From Chitiniphilus eburneus (GTDB lineage Bacteria; Pseudomonadota; Gammaproteobacteria; Burkholderiales; Chitinibacteraceae): a DNA stretch of 64,000 nucleotides. Below, piece after piece: positions 39,111 to 48,692 of the stretch (positions are counted from its first letter, which is position 1; the number at the start of each line of letters is the position of its first letter). Location of the stretch: assembly GCF_005048205.1 (NCBI RefSeq), contig NZ_SUMF01000004.1, forward strand, positions 62,001 through 126,000, written 5' to 3'. Below the pieces are notes generated by a model. The model worked only from the letters and a program-made list of their open reading frames with translations, did not search any database and was not told the DNA's origin. Made by a program: the position numbers and the translations under genes.

Positions 39111-39494
39111 TCACAACTGGATGCCGCCGGCCCCCACCATACGAGCGAGTTGCAGGAACTCGATCCCGTAGGTGGTCAGATTCCAGAATCCGCCATCGGT
39201 CAAAGTCACCGCGCCGCTGTCGTAGCCGGCGCTGACTTTGTCGACTGCCTTGCTGGTGGCAGGGCCTTTGACCTGGCCGGGAATACCGCCCACGGCCGCC
39301 GCGCGTTGATTTGCAGCACCGAGCGCCAGATGGTGGGCGGTGAACAGCTCCAAGCCATGGCCCCAGAGGTCGCACCACCGATCAGGCGGCAACATCTTCT
39401 CCGCCAGGCTCAGCCAGAAATCGACCGTTGCCGTGGGATAGGTGCTGGTGTTGGCGAACTCCGGAAAATCGGTGCGGAACTGTTGCGCGTCCAT
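39111..39494 (-). CDS. DUF4054 head completion protein
   Basis: The 127-residue protein has the DUF4054 signature: FRTDFPEFANTSTYPTATVD, DFWLSLAEKMLPPDRWCDLW, GLELFTAHHLALGAANQRAA and DGGFWNLTTYGIEFLQLARM. Such proteins form the head-tail adaptor ring below the portal. Confidence 0.88.
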   Translation of the reverse strand: MDAQQFRTDFPEFANTSTYPTATVDFWLSLAEKMLPPDRWCDLWGHGLELFTAHHLALGAANQRAAAVGGIPGQVKGPATSKAVDKVSAGYDSGAVTLTDGGFWNLTTYGIEFLQLARMVGAGGIQL

Positions 39495-39502
39495 GCTGGG
39501 CT

Positions 39503-39760
39503 CTAGCTGTTGGGTTGTGGCGGTTTCTGGCCGTCGGCAGGATCAACTTTGGGTTCGGTCGGCGGAGCTTCCCCACCAGGATGCTGGCTCTTCTTCGAAG
39601 CCCGGGCCGCCTTGGCAGCGGCAGGATCTTCGATGTGCGCCTTCACATACCAGTGCTCAGCCAGTGCGTCATCGACATCGTGTTCACCGACCTCGAACGC
39701 GGCCTTCTCACCATTGGCCTGGGTCAAGGTGAACGCCTTGATCACGTTGATGGTTTTCAT
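39503..39760 (-). CDS. Small phage protein, STY1053-like
   Basis: The 85-residue product has TQANGEKAAFEVGEHDVDDA and LAEHWYVKAHIED in its folded N-terminal half. A long Pro/Lys/Glu-rich tail follows (GGEAPPTEPKVDPADGQKPP). Its place after the major capsid gene suggests a minor head protein. Confidence 0.72.
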   Translation of the reverse strand: MKTINVIKAFTLTQANGEKAAFEVGEHDVDDALAEHWYVKAHIEDPAAAKAARASKKSQHPGGEAPPTEPKVDPADGQKPPQPNS

Positions 39761-39771
39761 GGCAGTTCCCC

Positions 39772-40713
39772 TTAGATGCCGTCGCGGTAGCTGAGCGTTT
39801 CCGGATAGACGATCTCGGTCACCCCCAGGCGACCGTAATAGGTCGTCAGTTGGTAGAGGCTACGATATTCCAGCGGCGTGCGTTGCAGCGGCACCAGCGG
39901 GAAGCGCACCCGGTCGGATTCGTTGGTATACGCCACCATGCGATCCTTGTTGCTGGCGCCGCGCCCCACCAGCCATTTCAGCGGCTGCACATTCAGCGGA
40001 CGGCCGTTGATGCTGTTGGACAGGCTGTTTTGCTTGATGTACTCCAGCACGCTGATGTTGCCAGCGTCGGACACCTTGCGACTGACCAGCAAGCCGAACT
40101 TGGCCGGCGGCAGGCGCAGCTCACCAGGGCACACGGCATAGCCCGCTTGCGCCCAAGTGGCGTTCAGCAATTCGTTGATGTCGTCCATAATCTGGTCGAC
40201 CGTGGCCGCACCCCAGTTACCGGTCTGCGCATTGGACGTGGAAACCGACGCGTTGTTGACGAGCCCCGTCACACCAATGACGGTGTCGCCGATGTACACC
40301 TGCTCGTCGATGTCCATCTGGAATTTGAGGTTCATGCCGGCGAATTTCTGCTGGTCAACCGGGCGCCCCAATTGCTGCGCGGATGCCAGCTCCGGCAGCG
40401 ACCAGCCGAGTTCCATACCCCACAGGGTCAACGGGTTCGGTGTCTTGCCGATGTCCAGCGCGATGCCCGCGATGGCGTTGGCGTCCTTGCCGATCCAGCT
40501 CTTGCCAGCCGGGGACGGGCCGCCGGCCGCAGCGAACGAGGAATTGGTGAACGACGACGTTTCGTCGGCAATCGAGACGTCTTCGCGCAGCATGATGTCG
40601 CGCGACCAGGTCACCGCCGCCAGCGGCATGTGCAACGTCTGGTCGAGGCGTTCGAGTTCGCCGACCAGGAAAGCACCAGCGCTGTCGATGGTTTGACGAT
40701 CATAGGTAGGCAT
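39772..40713 (-). CDS. Major capsid protein, DUF2184-like
   Basis: The 313-residue protein shows ETSSFTNSSFAAAGGPSPAG, LTLWGMELGWSLPELASAQQ, NLKFQMDIDEQVYIGDTVIG and TTYYGRLGVTEIVYPETLSY. This is the DUF2184 major capsid pattern (HK97 fold) usual with DUF1073 portals. It follows the cement and protease genes. Confidence 0.87.
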   Translation of the reverse strand: MPTYDRQTIDSAGAFLVGELERLDQTLHMPLAAVTWSRDIMLREDVSIADETSSFTNSSFAAAGGPSPAGKSWIGKDANAIAGIALDIGKTPNPLTLWGMELGWSLPELASAQQLGRPVDQQKFAGMNLKFQMDIDEQVYIGDTVIGVTGLVNNASVSTSNAQTGNWGAATVDQIMDDINELLNATWAQAGYAVCPGELRLPPAKFGLLVSRKVSDAGNISVLEYIKQNSLSNSINGRPLNVQPLKWLVGRGASNKDRMVAYTNESDRVRFPLVPLQRTPLEYRSLYQLTTYYGRLGVTEIVYPETLSYRDGI

Positions 40714-40724
40714 GGGTGCTCCCC

Positions 40725-41219
40725 TTAGATGTTGTATGCGATCTCGACGTTGCCGGAGGCATCCGCCGCGCTCATGAAGGTGGCGCCGGTGATGGCGATG
40801 GTGTTGGTACTGTCGGCCGCCGCCTCGATGCCGCCGATGGGCTTGCCGGCAGCGGCATTCGCCACGCGGACATAGACCTGGCCAGCCTGCGCAGCAGTGC
40901 CGGCATTCAGCTTCACGGTCATGTAGCCGCGGCGCATGCAGTCGCCAATGCCAGTACCCAGCGGTACCGCCGTGCCCAGTGGGTCGGAGGCATTCGCGCC
41001 CTGGGTCGGGTACGGGCGCGCCAGCAGGCCATAGACGGCATTGGCCGCATCGCCGGCGCCGATCGGGACCAGCTTGCCGCTGGAAATCTTGCCGAACAGG
41101 CCGTAGGCGGTGAATTTGCTGGTGCCGTCGAGCGTGACCGGTTCAACGGTCGCCTGCGACTTGCGGCTGATGTCACCCGGGATGCCCGAGTCCATGCGAT
41201 AGAGAATCGCGTTGCCCAT
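40725..41219 (-). CDS. Capsid cement (decoration) protein
   Basis: The 164-residue product has SGIPGDISRKSQATVEPVTL, KFTAYGLFGKISSGKLVPIG and YGLLARPYPTQGANASDP, the pattern of gp24-like structural cement proteins that stabilise the expanded capsid. It lies immediately upstream of the major capsid gene. Confidence 0.82.
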   Translation of the reverse strand: MGNAILYRMDSGIPGDISRKSQATVEPVTLDGTSKFTAYGLFGKISSGKLVPIGAGDAANAVYGLLARPYPTQGANASDPLGTAVPLGTGIGDCMRRGYMTVKLNAGTAAQAGQVYVRVANAAAGKPIGGIEAAADSTNTIAITGATFMSAADASGNVEIAYNI

Positions 41220-41231
41220 GTTCGAGCTCCT

Positions 41232-42515
41232 TTACTTACGATTGGCCCAGAATTGCTGGGCGGCTTGGTTCATCGACGCGGGTGTAACGGTAAGGCCGAA
41301 ATCCCGGGTACTGGTCGCGGTACGAGTGCCGCCGGCGTTGTTCAGGTTGCGCACCAGTTCGGCGGCACCGACAAACACCGTATGCAGTGCATCGCGGGAC
41401 AGGCTGTCGAGCGCCCGGCCATGCAGCAACGGCTTGAGCCTGGCAGCGTGGTCACCGGCCAGCGCCTTGCGCAATGCAGCGCGCTGGATCAGTGCCACAC
41501 CCTGCTTGCTGCGAGCGGCATCGGTGGTTGCGATGCGGATGCCGGGCGCCAGAATCTCGGCGCGGCTTACCGCATCGCGATAGGAATCACCGGTGTAGGT
41601 CTCGCCGGTGTCCGCCTTGCTGGCCGGCTCAGCTTCGAGGATGGTGTCCTCGGTCATGGCCGGATCGTCTTCCAGGTCGTCGTCGGTGGTTTCCTTCTTG
41701 TCCGGATCGTCGTTGGCGTCATTGGCTTTGCCAGCCTTGAGCGCCTTGATGTCCGCGTCCATGGTGTTGAGGCGATCGAGGATCTTGGCCAGCGCATCAG
41801 AGGTCTTGGCCTTGCCTTCCTCCTCTTCAACATCGGCGTCCTTGGCCTCAATTTCCTTGGCGACTTCTTCGGCGGCCTCGGCGTCGCGGGCCATGAATGC
41901 CCGGCGCAGCCGATCCGCCCAACTGAGTTTCTTGCTCATCGGTGTGGGGTCCTTGTCTTGAATTGCACAACGCGCGCCTGCGCGGCCACGCTCTACCAGT
42001 GCGACATGATTGCCGACGATGTTTCGCTGGTACCCGATACCGGGTGACAACTGCTCGTAATCGGCCTCATAGCCGCATGAGACTTCACGCAGTCCCGCGC
42101 GTACTGCCTCGATGGCCTGCCGATCCATGATCAGCAGGTCTGCAAACACCAGGTCCTGGTCCAGCCCGTCTCCGCGGCGGACGTTTTGCGTCAAGCCGGC
42201 AGCCAGTTCCTTCCAGTTGTCCGGATTGACCAGGTCTTCCGGGTGGTCGACGGTCACCGGCTTGCCTTCGAAACTCGCCAGCGTTTCGGGGCGAAAAACA
42301 TCGTCCGGCTCGCGGCGGATTTCGACCTGGCCGCCGGGGCCAGCGTCGATGGGCACTTCGTCAGCGAGGTAGCGCTGAACACCGGTCCGTGCGATCGCCA
42401 CGTCGTGACAGATCAGAAATCCCTCCGGCGTCGCACTCTGTTTCGGCCCGAGTTGCTCGGTGGCGTAGAAGCGCAACTTGCCCGAGGCATCGCGGACGAT
42501 CCGCGTCTGCGCCAT
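41232..42515 (-). CDS. DUF2213 prohead protease with acidic scaffold-like C-terminal region
   Basis: From ATG 42513-42515 (with ggaga upstream, right after a terminator) the protein has 427 residues. The DUF2213 N-domain has TRTGVQRYLADEVPIDAG-like sequence, FRPETLASFEGKPVTVDHPE and GLREVSCGYEADYEQLSPGI with a conserved NHVALVERGRAG end. Then comes a long charged coiled region (AEAADVEEEEGK-type, DDDLEDDPAMTEDTILE) and a C-terminal helical part. A protease fused to a scaffold is common in this capsid class. Confidence 0.87.
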   Translation of the reverse strand: MAQTRIVRDASGKLRFYATEQLGPKQSATPEGFLICHDVAIARTGVQRYLADEVPIDAGPGGQVEIRREPDDVFRPETLASFEGKPVTVDHPEDLVNPDNWKELAAGLTQNVRRGDGLDQDLVFADLLIMDRQAIEAVRAGLREVSCGYEADYEQLSPGIGYQRNIVGNHVALVERGRAGARCAIQDKDPTPMSKKLSWADRLRRAFMARDAEAAEEVAKEIEAKDADVEEEEGKAKTSDALAKILDRLNTMDADIKALKAGKANDANDDPDKKETTDDDLEDDPAMTEDTILEAEPASKADTGETYTGDSYRDAVSRAEILAPGIRIATTDAARSKQGVALIQRAALRKALAGDHAARLKPLLHGRALDSLSRDALHTVFVGAAELVRNLNNAGGTRTATSTRDFGLTVTPASMNQAAQQFWANRK

Positions 42516-42530
42516 GGCACTCTCCAATGA

Positions 42531-42552
42531 AAAAACCCGCCATGGGGCGGGT
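42531..42552 (-). terminator. Terminator between head morphogenesis and protease genes
   Basis: acccgcc (42535-42541) pairs with ggcgggt (42546-42552). On the minus strand TTTTTTCATTGGAGAG follows, so the protease ribosome site comes directly after the T-run. Confidence 0.85.
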
Positions 42553-42555
42553 CGG

Positions 42556-43299
42556 TTACTCGGGAATGACGGGTTCTGGGTAACAGCGGCAATTCGGCAG
42601 GCATCCCGCGTGCCCAGTGAGCCCATCCAGCGTTGGCGGGGTGCTCCATGGCACGAACTTGCCCCGCATATCCTTGTGCGACTGGCGCACGTCACCATCT
42701 CCGGCAGTGCGCCAGATGTACCCGTCGCTACCGATCGACTCGGCACGCGCCTGGGTCAGCGTCGAGGCCGTTCGGGAAACTTCCGTCCGGGCAATGAGCA
42801 TCGCCCGGCTTTCTGCCACCTCGCCCGAGCGTTGGATTTCCGACGCGATCTCCCTGGCCCTCGATGCATCTTCAATGCCCTTGAGCGTGAGGTCGTGCAC
42901 ACGCTGCGCAGCTTCGAGCGGAATGCTCTTGATCAGCGTCACCTGCTCGGCCAGCAGTCCGCGCATTGCCTCGCCGGTCGGCGCGGTCTGTATCTCACGT
43001 CGCAGCGCTGTCGACATGTCCTGCGACATCTGCATCCACGCACGCCGATCGCTGGCATTGACCTCGGCAATCATTTGCGAGGCCGTCGCGGTGGCCCAAT
43101 CCGTCAACGCTTCGGCATACCGCCGCAGCATCGCTTCGATGGGCGGCACGCTGGCAGGATCACCAGCGGGAAATCCGTCGATGATCGCGCCGACACTCTG
43201 GGCAATCCTACGCAGCCTGCTGGCGTACTGCCGTTCTGCCCGGCTGGTCTTGACCGGATTCCGCTGCCGCTTCACGCGGTCGATCGTTCTGGTTGCCAT
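42556..43299 (-). CDS. Head morphogenesis protein, SPP1 gp7/MuF-like
   Basis: The 247-residue protein has a helical N-terminal region and the MuF C-terminal domain. Landmarks are RAREIASEIQRSGEVAESRA, MLIARTEVSRTASTLTQARA, GYIWRTAGDGDVRQSHKDM, and GHAGCLPNCRCYPEPVI with the conserved CxxxCRCxxxP. It is a minor inner-head protein. Its start lies inside the portal gene (92-base overlap). Confidence 0.9.
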   Translation of the reverse strand: MATRTIDRVKRQRNPVKTSRAERQYASRLRRIAQSVGAIIDGFPAGDPASVPPIEAMLRRYAEALTDWATATASQMIAEVNASDRRAWMQMSQDMSTALRREIQTAPTGEAMRGLLAEQVTLIKSIPLEAAQRVHDLTLKGIEDASRAREIASEIQRSGEVAESRAMLIARTEVSRTASTLTQARAESIGSDGYIWRTAGDGDVRQSHKDMRGKFVPWSTPPTLDGLTGHAGCLPNCRCYPEPVIPE

Positions 43300-44740
43300 T
43301 CAGCAGCTCCGTGACATCCGGCAGATCGTTCTCACCGGCCGGAACCGGGTCGTTCTCCGCATCGGTGATGTCCTGGTCGGTGATGTTCGACCAGATGCCG
43401 GTGACGTGGCTCGACTGCCGCAACTCCTTCAGCGCGCTGGCCCGGTCGATGATCTGTGCGTCGTAGGCTTCCGCAACCGCATCGGTCACCGATTTCGCAA
43501 CAGTTGCCTTCTGCTCGTCGGTCATCTGCCACAGCGGACGGAACTCGAAAGCGAAGTCGTCCGGCAACGGCTGGCCCAGCACCGAGCGCGACAGCGCCTC
43601 CAATACCAACTCGACACCAGGGCGAAGTGCGCTGTCCTGCTGCGCGGCGATGTTGTCGTAGTAGGTCCGCAAATCGCTGTCGCCAGAGCTGTTCAGCCCG
43701 GCGGGCGACTGACCAAACAGACGCACCAGCGGGATCTGCAACGCTCCGGATAGTTGCTGCCCGAATTGCAGGAGCACATCGGACAGGCCGGTGAACGAGT
43801 ATTGATGCGTCTCGAATGCGTCGGATGCATCCATGAGGGTCAACCCCTCGTTGCTCTGGAATTGCCTGACCAGTTCTATCTGCTTCACCAGCGCCTCGAA
43901 TGCCCTCCCTCCGGTGGCAATCAGATCGCGTAGCTTTTCGACCTTGTACGTCCGCAGATGGGCCTTGTAGACCAGTTGTGCGGCGCCCTCGGTCGTGCTG
44001 TCGAACGCCAGCAAGCGATCCCACAAGCGCTCCAGCACCGACTGCCCCCAACCGTTCTCGGCGATGCGCTGCCAGTACGGCAACTCGACGCCATCCAGTC
44101 GGATCACCCGGCTGTGATGGATCTTCATGTTCACCAGCGCCTGCGCATCAGCCACCACGGTGTAGAACTTCGGCTTGCCCATATCCGGGCCAAACTCGGT
44201 GATCAGGTTTTCCAGCGACGGCTGAACCAGCCAGCGATCGAGCACCAGCAGGCCCTTGAACTGGCCTTTGCCGATGGTGTCGAGCCGCAGCGGTGTCGAG
44301 ACGTTCTGACCATCGATCATCAGCACCGCGACGGAACCGCCGTAGAGCCGCGACCACTTCACGTTGTCGCAAAGCGCATCCCAGATGCGGAGGCGGTTCA
44401 GCGCCTTCTCGATTTTCTCAATGTCGCCCGGCGGCAGATCGGATTGCATCTCGATGCCGGCGCGGGTCATGTCCTGCGCAACGACGTCGACGGCTTGGCC
44501 GGCAATCCAGCTCGACCGGTACACCGCCTCCATCTGGATGCGGTTGCGACTGACGAAATCAAACCCGTAATGGCTCCCGGCATTCTGATTGGCCGTGCCC
44601 AGGCCGACGCGAGCGGCGAAATTCTGGAAGCTGTCTCCAGTGGCGAAGCTCTTGCGTGCGACGTGCTGCGTCTGCAATGCGGTAGCGGTCTGCTGCTGCA
44701 CCGCCCGTGCCGCTTTGCGCAGTTCATGTTTGCGTGTCAT
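43208..44740 (-). CDS. Portal protein, DUF1073-like
   Basis: ATG 44738-44740 overlaps the terminase stop as TGATG and gives 510 residues. Landmarks: [80 protein letters not shown], and [20 protein letters not shown]. This is the DUF1073 portal family that forms the dodecameric DNA gate. The tail ([19 protein letters not shown]) is disordered. Confidence 0.92.
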   Translation of the reverse strand: MTRKHELRKAARAVQQQTATALQTQHVARKSFATGDSFQNFAARVGLGTANQNAGSHYGFDFVSRNRIQMEAVYRSSWIAGQAVDVVAQDMTRAGIEMQSDLPPGDIEKIEKALNRLRIWDALCDNVKWSRLYGGSVAVLMIDGQNVSTPLRLDTIGKGQFKGLLVLDRWLVQPSLENLITEFGPDMGKPKFYTVVADAQALVNMKIHHSRVIRLDGVELPYWQRIAENGWGQSVLERLWDRLLAFDSTTEGAAQLVYKAHLRTYKVEKLRDLIATGGRAFEALVKQIELVRQFQSNEGLTLMDASDAFETHQYSFTGLSDVLLQFGQQLSGALQIPLVRLFGQSPAGLNSSGDSDLRTYYDNIAAQQDSALRPGVELVLEALSRSVLGQPLPDDFAFEFRPLWQMTDEQKATVAKSVTDAVAEAYDAQIIDRASALKELRQSSHVTGIWSNITDQDITDAENDPVPAGENDLPDVTELLNGNQNDRPREAAAESGQDQPGRTAVRQQAA

Positions 44741-45948
44741 CCAGCGAGCCTTGACCAGACGCCGAGACCGCCGCGCGCCTGGATGTACCCATCGAGGCTG
44801 TAGCGGATACCGTCCCAGCAGTGATTGTGTTTGTCGACGATCACCGGGAGCACGTCCTTGGTGATTCTGTCGACCTTGTAGCTGTAAAGCCGCGCTTCGT
44901 CGGCGGTGTGCTTGCAGCGCTCGTGGATCACAATCTTTTCGAAGCCGCGCAGATGCGCGATGCCATCCTCGACGCTGCCTGGCCACTTGTCCGCGGCATC
45001 GATGTTGAAGCCCTGCCGGCGCAGATAGCTGATCGTCTCCGGCCGGCTGTTGTCGGCCTTGATCGGCCAGTCGCGCGCGCCGGGCACGCTGTCGTATAGC
45101 TCGGGCATCTCGTCGATTTCGACACCAACGCCGTAGGCCTCGTGCTCGATGTACAGCGTCTTGTCGACGATGAACGAGCGCAGCAGCGTCGACGGGTCTT
45201 GTGCAAAGCCGAAGTCCGCGCCGAAGAACAAACGGTCCGCTTGCAGCCACAGCTCATCGTTGAACGCGCGCACCTCGTATTTGCCAGAGAAAATGACCGC
45301 AGCGGTGATCTTCTTTGGCTTCCCCAGCCAGATGTGCTCGTAGGCCTCGTAATCGACCCGCTTGCAATATTCCATCTCCTTGCGGAGCACATCGGGAAAC
45401 CACGGGTTGTCGCAGTAGTTGACCTCGACGACGACAGCATCGTCCGGCGGATTGAGCACAAACCGCTGATACGTCGGGTCGCTTTCCTCGTGCGGGTTGA
45501 AGCTGATCCAGATTTCCGACGCTTCTTTGCGGATGGTCGGGATCAGCACGTCCCATGAATCAGTGCTGACTGTCTGTGCCTCTTCGACCCAGCAGATATC
45601 GACGCCCTCGGTCGACTTCACACCCTGTACGTCATAGCGCAGCCCCTTGAAAATGAACTCGCTACCGACACTACTGCGGATGCTGGTATCGGTGATCGTG
45701 AACCACGGGGTCAGCCCGAGGGCTTCGATCTGGTCCTTCAGTAGCTTGTGGACCGAATCCTTGATGGTGTTCTGAATTTCGCGGGCGCAGAGGATGCGCA
45801 CCTTTCGGCTGCTGGCAATCAGCACCAATGCCCGGGCAATCTCCCAGCTCTTGCCGCCACCACGACCACCGTAGAAAACCTTGTAGCGCGCCGGGCGAAA
45901 GAGCGGTTTGAATTTCGGCGCGAACCGCAAATCAATCGGCTGCGCCAT
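44737..45948 (-). CDS. Terminase large subunit (Terminase_3/PBSX type)
   Basis: The 403-residue protein starts with the ATPase domain: Walker A in [15 protein letters not shown] (about residues 25-39), the adenine-binding region [20 protein letters not shown], and Walker [15 protein letters not shown]. The C-terminal RNase H-like nuclease has [35 protein letters not shown] and [13 protein letters not shown]. It packages and cuts phage DNA together with the small subunit encoded just upstream (overlapping genes). Confidence 0.95.
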   Translation of the reverse strand: MAQPIDLRFAPKFKPLFRPARYKVFYGGRGGGKSWEIARALVLIASSRKVRILCAREIQNTIKDSVHKLLKDQIEALGLTPWFTITDTSIRSSVGSEFIFKGLRYDVQGVKSTEGVDICWVEEAQTVSTDSWDVLIPTIRKEASEIWISFNPHEESDPTYQRFVLNPPDDAVVVEVNYCDNPWFPDVLRKEMEYCKRVDYEAYEHIWLGKPKKITAAVIFSGKYEVRAFNDELWLQADRLFFGADFGFAQDPSTLLRSFIVDKTLYIEHEAYGVGVEIDEMPELYDSVPGARDWPIKADNSRPETISYLRRQGFNIDAADKWPGSVEDGIAHLRGFEKIVIHERCKHTADEARLYSYKVDRITKDVLPVIVDKHNHCWDGIRYSLDGYIQARGGLGVWSRLAG

Positions 45949-46483
45949 CCTCCTGTTCTCCGAACGTCACATTGAAGACCGGCGGCCGATCCCTGGGCGT
46001 CTCGCCGCGGTTCAACTCATCGACCTTTTCCTTGTTCGCCTTGAGCAGATTCAACGCGATCTCGCTCGACGAGTTCGCCATTTTGGTCAGCACTGCCACG
46101 CTTTGCAGCGTCGCGGCACTCGCCATCGGGTCGACGTCGTCGACCTTCTCCAGTTCGGTGTTCGCCAGGGCAGACAGCCGGTGCGCAGTGATCGCGCCGA
46201 GATTGGCGGCGCTGGCCAGGTGTGTCGAGATGGAACGGAGCTGCGCGGCGAGGTCAAACGCAGCGATTTGTTCAGAAACGTTCAGCAACGACAAAGCGCG
46301 TTCGGTTTCAACAATTTGATTTGCAACGGTTTTTACGGTCTTCGTTCGTTCAGAAAACCGTGCAGAAATCGCTGCCTTGCTGATGCCATACTCTCGCGCC
46401 AGGGATGCGGCGGATTCCCCCTGTAGCAACCGCTTGCCAATCGCCTCCCATTGCGCGTCAGTGAGCTTTGAGGGTCGTGCCAT
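45932..46483 (-). CDS. Terminase small subunit
   Basis: ATG 46481-46483 gives 183 residues. The N-terminal helix-turn-helix ([40 protein letters not shown]) binds the packaging site. A helical oligomerisation region and a C-terminal tail follow. The end overlaps the large subunit start. In-frame upstream starts (46510) lie in the hairpin region and are less likely. Confidence 0.87.
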   Translation of the reverse strand: MARPSKLTDAQWEAIGKRLLQGESAASLAREYGISKAAISARFSERTKTVKTVANQIVETERALSLLNVSEQIAAFDLAAQLRSISTHLASAANLGAITAHRLSALANTELEKVDDVDPMASAATLQSVAVLTKMANSSSEIALNLLKANKEKVDELNRGETPRDRPPVFNVTFGEQEDGAAD

Positions 46484-46514
46484 CTCGGTTTGCTTCGCTC
46501 GTAACGGCATCAGA

Positions 46515-46543
46515 AAAGCAAAAGCCCCGCACATGGCGGGGCT
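46515..46543 (-). terminator. Hairpin terminator upstream of the terminase genes
   Basis: gccccgc (46524-46530) pairs with gcggggc (46536-46542). On the minus strand it is followed by TTTTGCTTTTC. If it terminates, late genes would need read-through by an antiterminator, or a promoter close to 46,500. Confidence 0.8.
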
Positions 46544-46589
46544 CTCACTGCAATCGGATTTTCACTGGGCGCACTCTTGCCCAACACCG

Positions 46590-46934
46590 TCAATGTACCA
46601 AATCGTCGGAATCCCGCAATAGATCGTCGGGCTCATTGGGTGTTTCGCATATATGCCGAATTTCGCCATCCTCCGAATCACGGTCTGACCACAGTGCCAA
46701 ATCTGGGACGGCGTAGGACATGGCGAGGCGCCGGCCAGGGCCGTTGCGCTGCCGCAGGGTCGCCACGACTTTGCCTTCGCGCTTGAGCTTGACCAGCGCC
46801 GATGCGACCTCCGCCGCTTCAAACTCGAAATCCAGCATAGCGACAATCTCGCCGAGAAACAGCGGGCGCGGCACATCGGTCAGCAACTCGACCAACCGTG
46901 CAGAGAGACCATTGCCTCTAGGACGCCGCGGCAT
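46590..46934 (-). CDS. Winged-helix-like DNA-binding protein
   Basis: ATG 46932-46934 gives 114 residues. RLVELLTDVPRPLFLGEIVA and AAEVASALVKLKREGKVVAT have the spacing of a winged helix-turn-helix, with an acidic tail (DDLLRDSDD). It overlaps the Q-like gene by 17 bases. It may regulate the late genes, but no family was recognised. Confidence 0.62.
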   Translation of the reverse strand: MPRRPRGNGLSARLVELLTDVPRPLFLGEIVAMLDFEFEAAEVASALVKLKREGKVVATLRQRNGPGRRLAMSYAVPDLALWSDRDSEDGEIRHICETPNEPDDLLRDSDDLVH

Positions 46935-47343
46935 TGCCCTCACCTCGCCAGATCCTGGCAAACCGCGTATGAGCAGCCATCTCCAGCAGTTCGAAGTGCT
47001 GAGCGCTCATGCCCATCCGCCGGGCCATGTGGCCCGGATCCATCTGCGGATGCTCGATGTAGATGAGCCGCAGCAGATCGCGCTCCTGCGTGGGCATCTC
47101 GCGGACAATGTCCTCGACGGCCTCGGCGGTGAGCTGGTCATAGCGCTCCCGGTTCGCCACCTCGGCATCGCCGGGCCACTTGAACCGCTCCTGCTCCCGA
47201 GCATAGCGCGACTCGATCGAATGGCAGCAGCGGCGCCAGGAGCCATAGTCCAGCGACCACATAGCCCAGTGACGCAGCGCGGTCGACGGCGCTGGGCGCT
47301 GAGTGACAACTCTTCGATTCGTGATGTTGATCGTTTCCAGCAT
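46918..47343 (-). CDS. Candidate late-gene regulator (antitermination Q-like)
   Basis: ATG 47341-47343 lies 7 bases after gaggagg and gives 141 residues; an ATG two codons earlier is too close to that site. STALRHWAMWSLDYGSWRRC resembles the W-G-rich start of phage antitermination Q proteins. The C-terminal PTQERDLLRLIYIEHPQMDP and HMARRMGMSAQHFELLEMAA form a sigma-region-4-like helix-turn-helix. Its place between nin-type genes and terminase is where Q is found. The match is by layout, not a firm family hit. Confidence 0.55.
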   Translation of the reverse strand: MLETINITNRRVVTQRPAPSTALRHWAMWSLDYGSWRRCCHSIESRYAREQERFKWPGDAEVANRERYDQLTAEAVEDIVREMPTQERDLLRLIYIEHPQMDPGHMARRMGMSAQHFELLEMAAHTRFARIWRGEGNAAAS

Positions 47344-47345
47344 GG

Positions 47346-47747
47346 TCATGCCTCCTCGAACATGGGGATTTGCGCAAGAGACCGGATCAACTGACATGCG
47401 GCCTGAAGATCCATCGTGGTGGTGCCGTGATCAGGCTCGTAGATGGCCGGGGCCACATCATGGAGACGAACAACTGCGCGCCACGGCTGCCGAGATTGCC
47501 GATAAAAGAGGATGGGCCGGCGCTGGGCTGTGTCCGCCTGCCGGAGAGCCTGTGCCCACCATGCGCCAAGCTGTAGCGACTCTTGCCGCTTGCATTCAAT
47601 GGCCCAGCCGGCGATATCGAGCGTGTCGCACCCTCGCTCACGGGTCTGCGTGAGGTTGCGCTTCACGGCAATGCCAAGCTCTTCCTCCAGAATCCCGAAC
47701 AATTCGCGCTCTGCTGCCGCGCCTTTGCGTCGTTGCATCGTGCTCAT
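47346..47747 (-). CDS. Putative PD-(D/E)XK endonuclease
   Basis: The 133-residue product has KGAAAERELFGILEEELGIA, RERGCDTLDIAGWAIECKRQ and LGAWWAQALRQADTAQRRPI. A Glu near the start, D-x(n)-ECK (D-T-L-D...E-C-K) and a following Gln form the catalytic pattern of small resolvase-like PD-(D/E)XK nucleases. In this region of phages such an enzyme often resolves recombination junctions. ATG 47745-47747 overlaps the upstream stop (ATGA); an ATG at 47759 is an alternative. Confidence 0.72.
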   Translation of the reverse strand: MSTMQRRKGAAAERELFGILEEELGIAVKRNLTQTRERGCDTLDIAGWAIECKRQESLQLGAWWAQALRQADTAQRRPILFYRQSRQPWRAVVRLHDVAPAIYEPDHGTTTMDLQAACQLIRSLAQIPMFEEA

Positions 47748-47905
47748 ACACCAGCCCATCCATGCTTTTCCTTGAACCGGGTCATCTGCACTGCATCACC
47801 CCAGGCCAGAAAAGCAGCAGAGGGGTTCTTGCCATATGCAGTGCACTCGGAGCCTTGGCACCGCCAGCACTTGGCGTATCTGTCCCAGGTGATATTTGGC
47901 TTCAT
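47744..47905 (-). CDS. Small hypothetical protein
   Basis: ATG 47903-47905 overlaps the upstream stop (TGATG) and gives 53 residues: MKPNITWDRYAKCWRCQGSE, then AAFLAWGDAVQMTRFKEKHG. A C-x2-C is present. Its tight coupling on both sides (TGATG and ATGA) supports it as real despite its size. Confidence 0.65.
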   Translation of the reverse strand: MKPNITWDRYAKCWRCQGSECTAYGKNPSAAFLAWGDAVQMTRFKEKHGWAGV

Positions 47906-48408
47906 CCTTGCCCCCAGTCGAGCGCTCTTCTGGTGTTGTTCCAGTTCCGATCCCTGGCAATGACTGAACTCGGGTCGATTCCGAGAATGATGCAAATCCG
48001 GTAGTAGTCGGCCAGCGATAGACCCTCTTGGCGATTGGTCTGCACGAATCGCTCCATCTGCTCCGGGAGCATGTCGCTGTCGTCATCCACAATGGCGTAT
48101 TCGGTCACATCGGGGTTTGCATCAAGCCATGTCTTGATCTCTTCGCCGCGACGACCACTTGCACTTTTGGGCGTCTCTCCAGCCAAGCGCAAACCCATTG
48201 CTCGCTCGATATCCCGCTGGGTACAAAACGTCCTCCAGGCGCTGGAGATAACAATTGAAACGCCAGCAGCGTTCAGGTTCCGAATGAGTTGCAAAGCCAC
48301 GGCATCGAACTTCTGAATCTGATCGAGCTTGTGCGGATAGTCGCCAAAGGCAGTTGCCGTTCTGACGCTATTTAGCACTCCATCGAAATCAAGAAATAGG
48401 ACTTTCAT
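47902..48408 (-). CDS. HAD-superfamily phosphatase-like protein
   Basis: The 168-residue protein opens with the HAD motif I (MKVLFLDFDGVLNSVRTATA). Motif II is ISSAWR, and the motif IV-like acidic pair sits in YAIVDDDSDML. It resembles HAD domains of RNA-repair proteins that remove 3'-terminal phosphates, but nucleic-acid specificity is inferred. It is part of the nin-type set of small genes. Confidence 0.8.
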   Translation of the reverse strand: MKVLFLDFDGVLNSVRTATAFGDYPHKLDQIQKFDAVALQLIRNLNAAGVSIVISSAWRTFCTQRDIERAMGLRLAGETPKSASGRRGEEIKTWLDANPDVTEYAIVDDDSDMLPEQMERFVQTNRQEGLSLADYYRICIILGIDPSSVIARDRNWNNTRRALDWGQG

Positions 48409-48692
48409 GCCTCATCCCCTTCTCTTCGGAAATGCTTCTTTAGCTGCGCCATGTAACGTACTTCATCCACATTCCGCTTCTTGATGTCGGCGATGTAAAG
48501 CCATGCAAAGAGGGGCGCAAGCGGTAGCAGAATGGGCCCAAATACAGCTAGTAACAGAGCTACACCAGCCCAATACAGATCAGCCAGAGCGGATATGAGC
48601 GATCGTAACTCGCCAGGAATCCTGCGCCAGGTCGTACCAAGCACAATGACCGTCTCCCGCATCGATTCGCGAAATGTCGGGACAGGGGTCAT
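48405..48692 (-). CDS. Small membrane protein
   Basis: The 95-residue product has one long or two short hydrophobic helices (LYWAGVALLLAVFGPILLPL and APLFAWLYIADI) and charged ends. Not recognised. It overlaps both neighbours by four bases. Confidence 0.62.
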   Translation of the reverse strand: MTPVPTFRESMRETVIVLGTTWRRIPGELRSLISALADLYWAGVALLLAVFGPILLPLAPLFAWLYIADIKKRNVDEVRYMAQLKKHFRREGDEA